A DNA stretch of 40,614 nt from an uncultured Coriobacteriaceae bacterium (lineage in GTDB: Bacteria; Actinomycetota; Coriobacteriia; Coriobacteriales; UMGS124): NCBI GenBank assembly GCA_900539345.1, contig UQBS01000024.1:1-40614 (forward strand), given 5' to 3'. The notes under the pieces were generated by a model. That model saw only the letters and a program-made list of their open reading frames with translations, ran no database searches and was not told where the DNA came from. Shown piece after piece: positions 1 to 9,220 of the stretch. Each line of letters begins with the position of its first letter. Within the stretch, counting starts at the first letter, position 1. The position numbers and the translations under genes are program-made.

Positions 1-365
1 GTCCGCGTGCGTCTTGCCCGCGGGTCCGGCGCGCCCTCGCCAGGCGCCTTTGACGACTCAAGTTATAGCCTGGGCCGCAACCGCCGCGCATCGGCCGCGC
101 CCTCGCCAAAACGACGCGAGCACCTCGTCCGCACATCAACCTACTAGGGGGAGGTTGATAGCGAATCACGTAAGTATTGACTTTTTGATACGTACTTTTA
201 GCTGGTTTTTTAAGCAGCTTTTAAGGTAATCATGTGCCCTAGTGCCCCGTACACTTTGCATCTATTACGAATAGATTTCTTCCGCGTATACTGGAGAGCA
301 ACTGAGTGCGCAGGACGCCTCATCCCGGCCATCACCCGCATCGTTTACTCAAAGGGGGACACAAT
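1..365. other. Intergenic region before the first LuxR gene
   Basis: No convincing gene. Frame 1 is open from the window edge to a TAG at 145-147 and could be the tail of an upstream plus-strand gene, but frame 2 is equally open, so this cannot be decided. From about 130 the DNA becomes AT-richer, as a promoter region would. A possible -10 box TATACT lies at 287-292, with a weak -35 (TTACGA, 265-270) 16 bp upstream. That would place transcription start near 299, about 67 nt before the LuxR start codon. Confidence 0.4.
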
Positions 366-1784
366 ATGTCTACCGATCCACGTCTCTCTAGTGCGGTTGC
401 CCATCTCCTTCACTGGTCGTTGCCCGCTTCTCCGCTGTTTCTCGCAATTCTCATGTTACTCGCCCACGCGCCCTATGCCGCGCCCATCGTGAGCCCCTCG
501 TCTTTTTATCTTGCCTGCATGCTGGGCGCACTCCTTACGCTTGTGACGCTGTCCCTTCGCCCCTGGGGTCTTCGCGCAAGGCGTACATGGTGCGTCGGCA
601 GCGGTATCGCCCTTGAAGCGGCATGGATCGTTCTGCTGGTTGCCGAACAGCAGCGCTCTGCCGAACTCTTGCTTCTCGGCTCCGCCTTGGCAGGTTGTTC
701 TTCTGCATGCCTGCTGGTCCTTTGGCTCTGGGTAGATCAGGCGAGCGAGGCCGCAGGTGAAGTCACGAAGCTCGCAGGCGTATTCGGCATTGCCTACCTG
801 GCGTACACGTTCTTTTCCGTTGTGCCGCATGCGGGTGTCGTGAGCTACTTGTTTCCTTTGCTCACTTGCCCTCCGCTTTTTATGGACTTGGGAAACGAGC
901 CGCCCTCAAACCCTGAGGAGAAGAGTTCTTCCAATAGGGTGCATCCCCCCGTGCCTCAAACCATCGCCGTAACGCTTACTCTCGCCTTGTTCGGCGCCGG
1001 CTTCTCGGCGTTGGGTTTCGGCGGGCCCCAGGTCGAGCAGGGAGCTGGTTTGCTCGCCGTCCTGCTTTTTTGTTGCCTGCTTCCCTTTGGCGGCAACATC
1101 CATATTCTGCGCATTGCAGCCGTGCCACTCGTCGTGTTCTCACTGTGCCTGGGGGCTCTTGCGGGCGTTGGCAATGCCTTTGCCTTCTTCCTCGCAGGAT
1201 GCGGTTCGCTCGTCATCTGGCTGTTCCTTATGTTCCGCTTTGGATACGGAGGGCCGCGTAGCGCCTCGATTCGGTCCATCACCTTGCGCCTGCTTCATAT
1301 CGGCGCCTCGGCCGGCACCGGCATGGTTCTGGGCAACGCCGTGTTCGGGGCTCTGCCCATTGCCGACGCGAACCGCGCCTTCGTGCTCGTGGCCGCAATC
1401 GTGGTCGCCGACTTCTTCTGGCAGGCAAGCAGCCTTACGTGCAAGTCAGCCGCACAACAAGCGGCCGCACAGCAGTCCGAGACTGGCGCTGCATTGAGCG
1501 ACAGCATGGCCAATGCACAAAACCTCATCCCGTCTGACGATACCCAACTCGGATTTGATTCTGAAGAAGTGGGACGTATCGCAACCACGCTGGGGCTTTC
1601 CCCGCGTGAGGCACAGGTTGCGTCCCTTCTGTGCCAAAGCAAAAGCGTGGGTTATATCTCTAAAAAGCTCGGCGTTGCCAACAGCACCACAAAGACCCAC
1701 GTGCGCCACGTCTACGAGAAAGCCAACGTCCACAGCCGCGACGAGCTTCAACTCGAGCTGGAGCGTCTACTTAAGACGAATTAG
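366..1784 (+). CDS. LuxR-family regulator with multi-pass membrane N-terminus
   Basis: This encodes a 472-residue membrane-bound transcription regulator. The first ~370 residues are a series of hydrophobic helices resembling a half or whole MFS-like bundle. After a polar linker comes a LuxR/GerE helix-turn-helix from about residue 405 to the end, with the typical LSPREAQV, ISKKLGVANSTTKTHVRHVY and YEKANVHSRDEL segments. I chose the ATG at 366 because AAAGGGGG lies 8 nt upstream; an in-frame ATG 60 nt earlier has no such site. This architecture is common in Coriobacteriia, where such proteins are thought to sense small molecules and control nearby catabolic or respiratory genes. The convergent neighbour is an RND exporter and no flavoprotein is adjacent, so the target is unknown. 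The class is clear; the ligand is not. Confidence 0.9.
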   Translation: MSTDPRLSSAVAHLLHWSLPASPLFLAILMLLAHAPYAAPIVSPSSFYLACMLGALLTLVTLSLRPWGLRARRTWCVGSGIALEAAWIVLLVAEQQRSAELLLLGSALAGCSSACLLVLWLWVDQASEAAGEVTKLAGVFGIAYLAYTFFSVVPHAGVVSYLFPLLTCPPLFMDLGNEPPSNPEEKSSSNRVHPPVPQTIAVTLTLALFGAGFSALGFGGPQVEQGAGLLAVLLFCCLLPFGGNIHILRIAAVPLVVFSLCLGALAGVGNAFAFFLAGCGSLVIWLFLMFRFGYGGPRSASIRSITLRLLHIGASAGTGMVLGNAVFGALPIADANRAFVLVAAIVVADFFWQASSLTCKSAAQQAAAQQSETGAALSDSMANAQNLIPSDDTQLGFDSEEVGRIATTLGLSPREAQVASLLCQSKSVGYISKKLGVANSTTKTHVRHVYEKANVHSRDELQLELERLLKTN

Positions 1785-2017
1785 ACGAGGCACCGGAGTT
1801 TACTGAGGGCAAGTTAGAAGGAAAGCCGCAAGTTTGTCGTATCGACGATGCCCGAGCAGCCGGATATCCTGGCGCCGTTTGTCGCGTCCTCGGCTACAAA
1901 GAGCGCTCATGCGCTTCACCCGGCCTCATTCGAACGGCCCAAATCTAAACCCACGATTTATTCGCTAGGCCGTACCACCAGTTCGCGCGCAAACAGCATG
2001 TACCCGACTCAACACAA

Positions 2018-2053
2018 CGGCGCCCCGTAGGCCATAAGGTCTACGGGGCGCTG
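2018..2053. terminator. Hairpin terminator between convergent genes
   Basis: A near-perfect hairpin with a 16-bp stem (two G-U pairs) and ATAA loop at 2034-2037. Its core arms are CGCCCCGTAG and CTACGGGGCG. On the minus strand the stem is followed by TTGTGTT, so it best serves the RND gene. It may also stop the LuxR transcript, although no U-run follows on the plus strand. Confidence 0.7.
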
Positions 2054-2162
2054 CCATGTACCTGTGTGCGCAAACGGTCTTTATGTGTGGGCGGCCTCTT
2101 GCGCCATGCAATCGAGAGGCATTGCCATCAGCGTTGCATGGCCCAAGTCACGGCCACATGCC

Positions 2163-5100
2163 CTAGGCGGTCGGCGGAAGCGCTCCAGGGGTGCCAGTGG
2201 CACCGGGGACCTCGGGCGTCGCCGGCGTGATGGACACCTCGGGGGCCTCGGCGGCCTCACGGGCCAGGCGCTCAGCGCGTTCCTGCAGGTAGGCAGCCGC
2301 ATCACCGGGATCGTCGTCGATGTTCTCGTCGCCCAGATCGACCTCCTTGGGCACCTTGCGGTACAGGATGTCATACATGATAGGCACGATGTAGAGCGTC
2401 ATGAACGTGGCGTAGGTCATGCCGCCCACAACGACGAGCGCCATGCCACGCTGCATGGTGCCACCCACATCCTGGCTGAGCACGAGCGGCAGCATGGAGA
2501 GGATGGTGGTGAGCGCCGTCATGAGAATGGGGCGCATGCGCGTGACGCCGGTCGCCACGAGCGCGTCACGCTTCTCAAGCCCGCCGCGGCGCAGCTGGTT
2601 GACATAGTCGACGAACACAATGCCGTTGTTCACAACCGTGCCCATAAGCACGAGGAAGCCCATGAGCGACAGGATGTCGAGCTGCTGGCCGGCAAGCAGC
2701 AGCGCCAGGAAACCTCCCGTAAAGGCCAGGGGCACCGTGAGCAGCACGATGAAGGGCGACAGCAGACTCTGGAACTGAGCAACCATCACGAGGTAGATAA
2801 GCACGAGGCCAAGTGCCGCCATGAGGCCCATCTGCTTGAGCATCGTCGAGATGTTGTCGAGCTCGCCGCCAAATACGAGCGTGCAACCATCGGGCACGTC
2901 ATAATCATCGAGCTTCTCCTGCAGCTCGCGGGAGAGCAGCACGTTGTTCTCGCCGTCCTTGACGTCGGCCGTGACCGTCATCGTACGCTCGGAATTCTCA
3001 TGCGAGATGGAGGTCGAAGCCTTGCCTTCCGTCACCGTGGCAACGTCGGACAGCTTGAACGTCGTATCGCCCACCGTGATTTCACGGCTGAGGAGGTTCG
3101 CCTTGGTGACGGGGTCAGTCTCGTCAACGATCGTCACCGTGACGCTCGCATTGTCAACCGTGATGTCGGCACTGGTGGCCTCGGTCTTAATCTGCGACGA
3201 AAGTGCCTGGTAGAGCTGGGCAACCGTGACACCCTTTGCCGCAAGCTTGTTGCGGTCGATGTTGAGCTGGAGCTCATTTGCTGCGTCTTCCATGCCGTTG
3301 TCGATGTTCTCGTACCCGTCGACCTCGGCCACAATGTCCATGACATCCTGGCTCATGTCGAGCAACGTCTGCTGGTCGGGACCCTTGAGGGTGATGGACA
3401 GACCCGACCCCATCATGGAGCTCATCTCGTCGGAAGAAGAAGCGCTCGTCAGGACCTCGCAGTCAAGCTTGCGCGTGTTCTTTCCAATCTTGTCTACGAT
3501 GTTCGAAACCTGCTGCTCGGTCTCCACCGTATCGTCTAGCTGGACATACAACGTGAAATGGTTGAACGATTTGTCGGAACCCGTGGACCCGGCGGCGGAG
3601 GACATGACCGACAGCATGGCATTGCCGTCCATAGCGCCCACCACATCGACGCCGTCGATATCGAGAACCGCGTCAACCACCTGGTCGGCCGTGGCGCATG
3701 CCGTCTCCTTGTCGGTACCCTCAGGCATGGTCACCTGGGCAACGATGGTCTTGCTCGCCATCGAGGGCATCATGTTGATGCCCATGCCAAGCACACTTGC
3801 AACCGAGAACGCCAGCAGGCCCACGGCAACCAACAGGGGCAGGGCCTTGTGACGCAGGAAAAACTCGAGCGAGCGGCCATAGGCATCGCGCAAGTGCTCA
3901 AACCAGCCCGGCTTGGCGGGCTTCATGCGCTTGAACATGTACGTGGAGACCGTGGGGACGAGCGTGAGCGCCACAAGCAGCGATGCCGCAAGCACATAGG
4001 CAATGGTGAGCGCAAAGGGCACGAGCAGCTGGCTCACGAGACCCGAAGTGAAAATGGCAGGCAGGAACACGCACACCGTGGTAAGTGTGGAGGCCACGAC
4101 GGCGCCCGTAATCTGCTTGGCACCCTGCACTGCGGCGCGCGCCGGAGGAATTCCGCGACTACGCAGGCGATAGATGTTCTCCAGCACGACGATGGAGTTG
4201 TCCACAAGCATACCGATGGCCAGCGCGATGCCGCCAAGGGTGAGCACGTTCACCGTGAGACCGGAGAAGTACATGAAAATGAGCGCGCACAGCACCGAGA
4301 ACGGGATGGAGAACGCCACGATGAGCGTGGGCTTCACCGACTTAAGGAACAGGGCGAGGACCACGACAGCCAAGCCCGCGCCCAGAACCAGCGACTGCAG
4401 GATGTTGCTGATGAACAGCTCAATGTAGGAGCCCTGGTCGTACAAGGCGTCAATCTCAAGGTTGGAGTTGTCCTTCTCGAGCTCAGCGACACGAGCGGCG
4501 CAGGCCTTCGATACGTCGGAGGTTGAGGCGGTCGAGCTCTTGTACACCGACAGCAGCAGACCCTTGCCGTCGTTGAGGCGCATGTAGGATTCGCCCGCAT
4601 TGTCGATAAGCGTGACGTCGGCCACGTCGGAAAGCTTGACCTTGCCCACGCCATCGATATCGGCGAGCACAAGATTAGAAAGCTCGTCCGCCGAGGTGAA
4701 GCCCTCACCCACGCGCACGAGCCACTGGTCGTCGTTGGCATCGCTCACATAGCCGGCAGGCATGGCAAAGTTCTGGGCAGAGATGGCCTGGGCCAGCGTG
4801 GTCTTATTGACAAGGGCGTCGATGTTGGCTTGGGCAAGCGCCTGGTCGCGCTGCTCGTTGAACTGCTCGCGAGAGGCCTTGAGCTGGGCCGCTTGCTCGT
4901 CGAGCTGAGCCTGTGCGGCATCGATCTGCGCGTAGGCGTCGGGGTTGGCGTCGCGTCCGCCCGCCTGATCGAGCTGGTCGCGCTGGGTGTTAAGGTCGGA
5001 CTGGGCTTGCGCGAGCTGAGCGTCGCCATCGTCAAGCTGCTGCTTGGCATCGGCCAGGGAGTCGTCGACATGCGCTGCAAGCTTGTCATTGACGACGTCA

Positions 5101-5675
5101 ATCTTCTTTTGGTTGAGGCGCACCTCCACCGACTGCTCCACCGCGCCAGAAATCGAAACGTCGGCAACGCCATCGATGCGCTCGAACTCGGGAGCGATCT
5201 TGTCTTCGACATACGAGGTGAGCTCGTATATGTCCTTGGAGTCATCGCGCACGCCCAGGTAAACCGTGGCCATCATGTCGGAGCTGATTTCCATGTAGTT
5301 GGGGCTGCCCGCGTCATCAGGCAGCTGCGAGGAGACCTCGTTCACTGCCGAGGAAACCTTGACGAGCGCCGAGTCCATATCGGTGCCGTCCTCAAACTCC
5401 AGGAAGATCATGGAGTAGTTGTCCGAGCTCTTTGAGGTAACGTTCGACACGCCGTTTACCGTGGCGAGGCTGCCCTCAAGCACATCGGTGATTTCGGACT
5501 CCACCTCCTCGGCGGTCGCGCCTGGGTCGGTGGTAATAACCGCCAGATAGGGCAGGTCCATCTCAGGGTACAGGTCGGTCTTCATCTTGGAGAGGGACAC
5601 GCCGCCCAGAATCAGAGCGACGATAACGGCCACAACGATGATGTAGGGCCGCTTGACAGAGAATCGGCTGAGCAT
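2163..5675 (-). CDS. RND (HAE1-like) efflux transporter with coiled-coil insertion
   Basis: A 1170-residue proton-driven RND export permease of the cytoplasmic membrane. It starts with the usual first helix (KRPYIIVVAVIVALILGG) and has two porter regions and two helix bundles. The TM4 motif GMLVDNSIVVLEN keeps the first of the two relay aspartates of AcrB and has Asn at the second. The later VVNNGIVFVDY segment has Asn where AcrB has its essential Lys. Residues ~200-295 are a Gln/Ala/Asp-rich coiled coil inserted into the first porter region. The C-terminal ~60 residues are a cytoplasmic tail ending in a Pro/Thr/Ala-rich stretch. The ATG at 5675 is preceded by GGAAGGA. An ATG 90 nt upstream lies inside a TTGACA promoter element and is unlikely. 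No periplasmic adaptor or outer-membrane partner is nearby, as expected in a monoderm. Substrate unknown. Confidence 0.92.
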   Translation of the reverse strand: MLSRFSVKRPYIIVVAVIVALILGGVSLSKMKTDLYPEMDLPYLAVITTDPGATAEEVESEITDVLEGSLATVNGVSNVTSKSSDNYSMIFLEFEDGTDMDSALVKVSSAVNEVSSQLPDDAGSPNYMEISSDMMATVYLGVRDDSKDIYELTSYVEDKIAPEFERIDGVADVSISGAVEQSVEVRLNQKKIDVVNDKLAAHVDDSLADAKQQLDDGDAQLAQAQSDLNTQRDQLDQAGGRDANPDAYAQIDAAQAQLDEQAAQLKASREQFNEQRDQALAQANIDALVNKTTLAQAISAQNFAMPAGYVSDANDDQWLVRVGEGFTSADELSNLVLADIDGVGKVKLSDVADVTLIDNAGESYMRLNDGKGLLLSVYKSSTASTSDVSKACAARVAELEKDNSNLEIDALYDQGSYIELFISNILQSLVLGAGLAVVVLALFLKSVKPTLIVAFSIPFSVLCALIFMYFSGLTVNVLTLGGIALAIGMLVDNSIVVLENIYRLRSRGIPPARAAVQGAKQITGAVVASTLTTVCVFLPAIFTSGLVSQLLVPFALTIAYVLAASLLVALTLVPTVSTYMFKRMKPAKPGWFEHLRDAYGRSLEFFLRHKALPLLVAVGLLAFSVASVLGMGINMMPSMASKTIVAQVTMPEGTDKETACATADQVVDAVLDIDGVDVVGAMDGNAMLSVMSSAAGSTGSDKSFNHFTLYVQLDDTVETEQQVSNIVDKIGKNTRKLDCEVLTSASSSDEMSSMMGSGLSITLKGPDQQTLLDMSQDVMDIVAEVDGYENIDNGMEDAANELQLNIDRNKLAAKGVTVAQLYQALSSQIKTEATSADITVDNASVTVTIVDETDPVTKANLLSREITVGDTTFKLSDVATVTEGKASTSISHENSERTMTVTADVKDGENNVLLSRELQEKLDDYDVPDGCTLVFGGELDNISTMLKQMGLMAALGLVLIYLVMVAQFQSLLSPFIVLLTVPLAFTGGFLALLLAGQQLDILSLMGFLVLMGTVVNNGIVFVDYVNQLRRGGLEKRDALVATGVTRMRPILMTALTTILSMLPLVLSQDVGGTMQRGMALVVVGGMTYATFMTLYIVPIMYDILYRKVPKEVDLGDENIDDDPGDAAAYLQERAERLAREAAEAPEVSITPATPEVPGATGTPGALPPTA

Positions 5676-5739
5676 GGGCTGAGCTTGTCCTTCCAACGAC
5701 GCATAGGGAGACGCCAGGCTAAAACAGGTGTATTGCGTT

Positions 5740-5770
5740 AACCTACCCCGTCTATGCGCTCCCATGTCAA
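5740..5770 (-). promoter_or_regulatory. Probable promoter of the RND gene
   Basis: On the minus strand a perfect -35 hexamer TTGACA occupies 5770-5765. The -10 is weak (TAGGTT near 5745-5740, spacer 19, or nearby alternatives). It lies 70-95 nt upstream of the chosen start codon. The rest of the 5676-6033 divergent gap is AT-rich near 5900-5990 and contains no other gene that I can support. Confidence 0.45.
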
Positions 5771-6033
5771 ACGTCCGGAAACATCCCTACAAATTCTCAA
5801 CTTGTAGAAGATCCCCTTAAAGCCGCTAGATACATTGCGCTCGCCATGCCACGCATGGTTTTTGTTCCACGGCTGGTCCTGCTGTTTGTTCAGCTTCGCT
5901 CAAGTTATCTGTGTAAAACATCTGTCAAGAGTCTGTAAAGCGCATGCAAAGCCCCTTTTCATTTTCTTTAAAGCCACAGGGCCTATCCTGCCCTTCGTCG
6001 TCATGGCACCAGCAAAAACGGAAGGAGGCAGCC

Positions 6034-6753
6034 ATGGCATACCAGCTCGTTTTCAAGCGTCGCGAAGTGAAGTACCTTGTGCCCCGCAACGACGTCGACC
6101 GGCTCAAAGAGACCATGCTTCAGCGCATGCGCCCCGATGAGCACGGGCGCTCAACTCTTTGCAACGTATACCTCGACACCCCCGACCACCTGCTCATACG
6201 CCGTTCACTTGAGCACCCCCTCTACAAGGAGAAGCTCCGTGTGCGCAGCTACGGGGTTGCCGAACCCGACACTGCTGCGTTCATCGAGATAAAGAAGAAG
6301 TACAAATCGACCGTCTACAAGCGCCGCGTGGCCACGACGCAGCATGAGGCACACGACTATTTGCTTGGCGACAAGCACTTGCCCGACAGCCAGGTCGTTC
6401 GCGAGATCGACTTCTTCCGGGCGCGCTACGCCGACCTCGAACCCGCGGTGTTTCTCTCCTATGAACGCGAGGCGTTTTTTGCCTGCGACGACCGCGAGTT
6501 TCGCATCACCTTCGACGACAACGTGCTTTGGCGAGACTGGGACGTCTCACTCACGGGCGGCGTCGGCGGTGAGGAGCTCTTGCCCGAGGGCCGCATCCTC
6601 ATGGAGGTAAAGGCCGGCGGAGCCTACCCCCTCTGGGCTTCGCACATGCTCGCGGAATTCCAGCTCTACCCCGCCTCGTTTTCCAAGTACGGCCGCGCAT
6701 ACGGACGCATGAGCGGCAACGCGCCCCAATCCACCCCAATCCACCGACGCTAA
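6034..6753 (+). CDS. VTC-domain (polyphosphate polymerase-like) protein
   Basis: A 239-residue protein of the VTC domain family within the CYTH/triphosphate tunnel fold. In yeast Vtc4 this domain makes polyphosphate from ATP; bacterial members are mostly uncharacterised. Family features seen are the basic N-terminal strand FKRREVKYLV, the YLDTPDHLLIRRS segment, KLRVRSYG, FIEIKKKYKSTVYKRR, and a late acidic/basic strand RILMEVKAGGAYPLW. These supply the tunnel Lys, Arg and Glu residues. It is soluble, with no signal peptide. The start at 6034 has an ideal GAAGGAGG site; upstream in-frame ATGs lack one. The next gene begins 9 nt after the stop and encodes DUF4956, a very common partner, so the two form an operon. 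The domain call is firm; catalytic activity is inferred. Confidence 0.9.
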   Translation: MAYQLVFKRREVKYLVPRNDVDRLKETMLQRMRPDEHGRSTLCNVYLDTPDHLLIRRSLEHPLYKEKLRVRSYGVAEPDTAAFIEIKKKYKSTVYKRRVATTQHEAHDYLLGDKHLPDSQVVREIDFFRARYADLEPAVFLSYEREAFFACDDREFRITFDDNVLWRDWDVSLTGGVGGEELLPEGRILMEVKAGGAYPLWASHMLAEFQLYPASFSKYGRAYGRMSGNAPQSTPIHRR

Positions 6754-6762
6754 GGAACCCCC

Positions 6763-7458
6763 ATGACCGACACCCTGTTTTCCAACATCCTCACCGGCAC
6801 CACCGGCACACTGACGCCCGTCGTATTTTTGTCAAGCATTGCAGTCTCGCTGCTCCTTGGTCTGGCCATTGCCGCGGTATATATGTTTCGAAGCTCTTTT
6901 ACCAGGAGTTTTGTGCTGACCCTTGCGCTGCTGCCCTCCATTGTGTGCGTTGTCATACTTATGGTAAACGGCAATATCGGAGCGGGTATCGCCGTGATGG
7001 GCGCCTTCAGCCTCGTGCGCTTCCGTTCGGTGGTCGGTAGCGCCAAGGAAATCGGGACCATATTCCTCGCCATGGCAGCCGGCCTTGTGGTAGGCATGGG
7101 CTACCCCGCCTATGCGGCGTTGTTTACCCTGGTGCTCGCCGGGGCCATGGCCGTTTACCAGGTCGCAGGCCTAGGGGCCGCTCATTCCAGCGAACTTGAA
7201 CGCACGCTGCGCATCACTATTCCCGAGGACCTCAACTACATGGGTGTTTTCGACGATGTTTCCGAACGGTTCACGTCATGCGCCAAACAAACGAGCGTCA
7301 AGACATGCAACATGGGCAGCCTCTTCAAGCTCACCTACGATGTGGCAATGTTGCCACAAGCAAGCGAAAAAGATTTCCTCGACGAGCTGCGCTGCCGCAA
7401 CGGCAACCTCGAAATCAGCCTCGCCCAACGCGAAAGCGATGCCGAGACCGGGCTGTAG
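6763..7458 (+). CDS. DUF4956 membrane protein
   Basis: A 231-residue membrane protein of the DUF4956 family. The N-terminal ~140 residues contain about four hydrophobic helices, including the family core VMGAFSLVRFRSVVGSAKEI. The C-terminal ~90 residues form a soluble domain. Members are typically encoded next to VTC-domain genes, as here (9-nt gap, AAGGA before the ATG). The function is unproven; a membrane partner for polyphosphate synthesis or movement, or for a cell-surface polymer, would fit. The gene converges on the AlbA_2 gene. Confidence 0.88.
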   Translation: MTDTLFSNILTGTTGTLTPVVFLSSIAVSLLLGLAIAAVYMFRSSFTRSFVLTLALLPSIVCVVILMVNGNIGAGIAVMGAFSLVRFRSVVGSAKEIGTIFLAMAAGLVVGMGYPAYAALFTLVLAGAMAVYQVAGLGAAHSSELERTLRITIPEDLNYMGVFDDVSERFTSCAKQTSVKTCNMGSLFKLTYDVAMLPQASEKDFLDELRCRNGNLEISLAQRESDAETGL

Positions 7459-7536
7459 AGGCAAAGCCCCCACCAGCACAGACCACCACGAAGGTGCCAA
7501 CAACGCCAAAGATACACCTCCTCCAGCACTCGAGAC

Positions 7537-9129
7537 CTACAGCCCCGATGCCAGCCCGTAGCGTTGGCGGGGGCTGTTCTTCTTCTGGGTGGGTCGAATC
7601 ACCCCCTGGGCAACAAGACCCTGAACCGCCTTGAGCACCGTGGGCCGTGACCGACCAGACTCCTCCATAAGCTCGGCCATACTCGCCGTGCCGCGCATAG
7701 TGATAACCTCGACGATAAAGTCGTCGAGCCTCATGATTGCCTCGTCCTGCTTCACAAAGCCCTTGGCACAAGCAACGGCATCCTCGCGAACGCCTCGACT
7801 GGCAGAACCCGAGGGCACGTCAGCCAGACGGAGCGCGCCGGCGGACAGGCTGCCCTCCCTGCGGCGGCGCATAACCAGCGTAAAAGCAGAAGGCGAATCA
7901 TGCGGCTCCGGCGCAGGCATGCCCGCCTCCTGAAGTGCCAGGCAGATGCTCTGATAGCCGGTGCCTCGGTTCTCCGCAACGAACCCGCCACCCTCCAGAG
8001 GCGTGTTTTCCAGCAAGGCCGACAAGAATTGATTGCGAGCAGATGCTATAGGAACGTCTTCGAGCGACCGAATTGTCACACAGCCGTACAGTCCGCCCGC
8101 ATTTCTCACTTCAAGCCGGTCGTCGTACATGTCGACAGCGACGGGTGTTCCGAGTGCCTCATCGGAATAATCGCGGTGCATAAGTGCGTTCACCACGGCC
8201 TCTCGCACCGCAACAAGCGGGTAGTCTGGCACATCGGTGCGAAACGCCCCCTCGATTCGCGCCCCCGTGCGCATATTGCGCCCGACCGCAACCAACACGT
8301 CTTGAACCATTGCCGGTATCGATCCCACGCACGTGGCCATGTCCAAAAAACGCCGCCCATCCGATGTGGGCTGGGCCTTGGTATTGCCTGGATAGCGTGT
8401 AAATACCACGCAAAGTCGAGGGAAAAACTCCTGGGGATAGGCGCCTAGAGCCACAAGACCCGCCAACGTCGGACGCGGCTCCCCCGCCTCGTCCTTTGCA
8501 AGCACGCGAAGCTTGGTCAATGCCGTCTCATCATCGAGGTGGGCGAAATTTCGAGGATGCACGGCCCTCTCGCGCGCAAGAACACCGGTCACCAGCTGGG
8601 GGTCCAAATCGGCAAGCGACGCATCCCCAACAACGCGCGCGTCATAGCGGGGCTGTTCATGCTCGTCCATGAAGCGGTCGACCTCGTAAGGCGAAAGGCG
8701 GCAATCCCCATCTGCCATACGGATATACGACCCCATATATCTGCCCGACGCGCTCACATAGCACGGCTTGTCCTTAGGCCTCATCTCGGGAATATATGCC
8801 GTCACAACGGCTTTTCCTTCGAACTGCCGCGCATCGATAATCGCACGAACCGGAGGCGTCATACGCTCGCCGCACCATGTAGCAAGCATGTCTTGGATGT
8901 GGGCAGCATCAAACCCCTCGACAGGGATAAAGCCATCCTTTTCGCTCAGGCCGCAGACAATCAACCCGCCCGCCCCGTTGGCAAAAGCCGAGATGGTAGA
9001 CCCGATGTCGTGCGGCAAGCCCCCGCGCGCCGTTTTGACCTCGCACGAGACTCTGTCGGTCCCCGCTATGCGCATAGACGCAATCAGCCGTGCAAACCCC
9101 TCATCATCCATATTCGCAAAGTCAAGCAT
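7537..9129 (-). CDS. AlbA_2-domain ATP-binding protein with C-terminal winged helix
   Basis: A ~530-residue protein of the family often labelled RNA-binding, RecG-like or Schlafen-like AlbA_2. Residues ~1-125 are the AlbA_2 domain (CEVKTARGGLPHDIGSTISAFANGAGGLIVCG). The middle holds a HATPase_c_4-like region (REAVVNALMHRDYS, then YDDRLEVRNAGGLYG). The C-terminus (~475-515) is a winged helix (TASMAELMEESGRSRPTVLKAVQGL). Such proteins are widespread in gut anaerobes; roles in regulation or stress have been suggested but the biochemistry is poorly known. Start choice: the ATG at 9129 gives the usual distance to AlbA_2 and leaves room for a promoter. An ATG at 9183 would sit within the predicted promoter and operators, but cannot be excluded. 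It is transcribed alone, convergent with DUF4956. Confidence 0.85.
   Translation of the reverse strand: MLDFANMDDEGFARLIASMRIAGTDRVSCEVKTARGGLPHDIGSTISAFANGAGGLIVCGLSEKDGFIPVEGFDAAHIQDMLATWCGERMTPPVRAIIDARQFEGKAVVTAYIPEMRPKDKPCYVSASGRYMGSYIRMADGDCRLSPYEVDRFMDEHEQPRYDARVVGDASLADLDPQLVTGVLARERAVHPRNFAHLDDETALTKLRVLAKDEAGEPRPTLAGLVALGAYPQEFFPRLCVVFTRYPGNTKAQPTSDGRRFLDMATCVGSIPAMVQDVLVAVGRNMRTGARIEGAFRTDVPDYPLVAVREAVVNALMHRDYSDEALGTPVAVDMYDDRLEVRNAGGLYGCVTIRSLEDVPIASARNQFLSALLENTPLEGGGFVAENRGTGYQSICLALQEAGMPAPEPHDSPSAFTLVMRRRREGSLSAGALRLADVPSGSASRGVREDAVACAKGFVKQDEAIMRLDDFIVEVITMRGTASMAELMEESGRSRPTVLKAVQGLVAQGVIRPTQKKNSPRQRYGLASGL
7540..7588 (+). terminator. Terminator of the VTC/DUF4956 operon
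   Basis: CAGCCCC (7540-7546) pairs with GGGGCTG (7570-7576), and an inner GCCA/TGGC pair extends the stem. The plus strand then reads TTCTTCTTCT. The hairpin lies inside the last codons of the convergent AlbA_2 gene, so termination would occur in the overlap. Confidence 0.5.
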
Positions 9130-9155
9130 CGCGCCATCCCAACCCCGACTTATAA

Positions 9156-9220
9156 ACTTGATAAGCAGTTTATCAGTATGCATAATACTTTACAAGTTAC
9201 TTTATGAGTAAGTATACTTA
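9156..9220 (-). promoter_or_regulatory. Promoter with three palindromes before the AlbA_2 gene
   Basis: Three dyads occur within 65 bp: TGATAA-N5-TTATCA (9159-9175), AGTAT-N5-ATACT (9175-9189) and the perfect 12-bp TAAGTATACTTA (9209-9220). They overlap a plausible minus-strand promoter, TTGTAA (9195-9190), 17-bp spacer, TAAACT (9172-9167). The AlbA_2 protein carries its own winged helix, so autoregulation is the simplest reading (inference). Confidence 0.5.

Noticed and set aside
1..147. Possible 3' end of an upstream plus-strand gene (frame 1, TAG at 145)
   Set aside because: A second frame is also open from the edge and 48 codons are too few to decide; no motif is visible.
2064..4526. Two long plus-strand frames antisense to the RND gene
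   Set aside because: His/Arg-rich shadow translations with no support.
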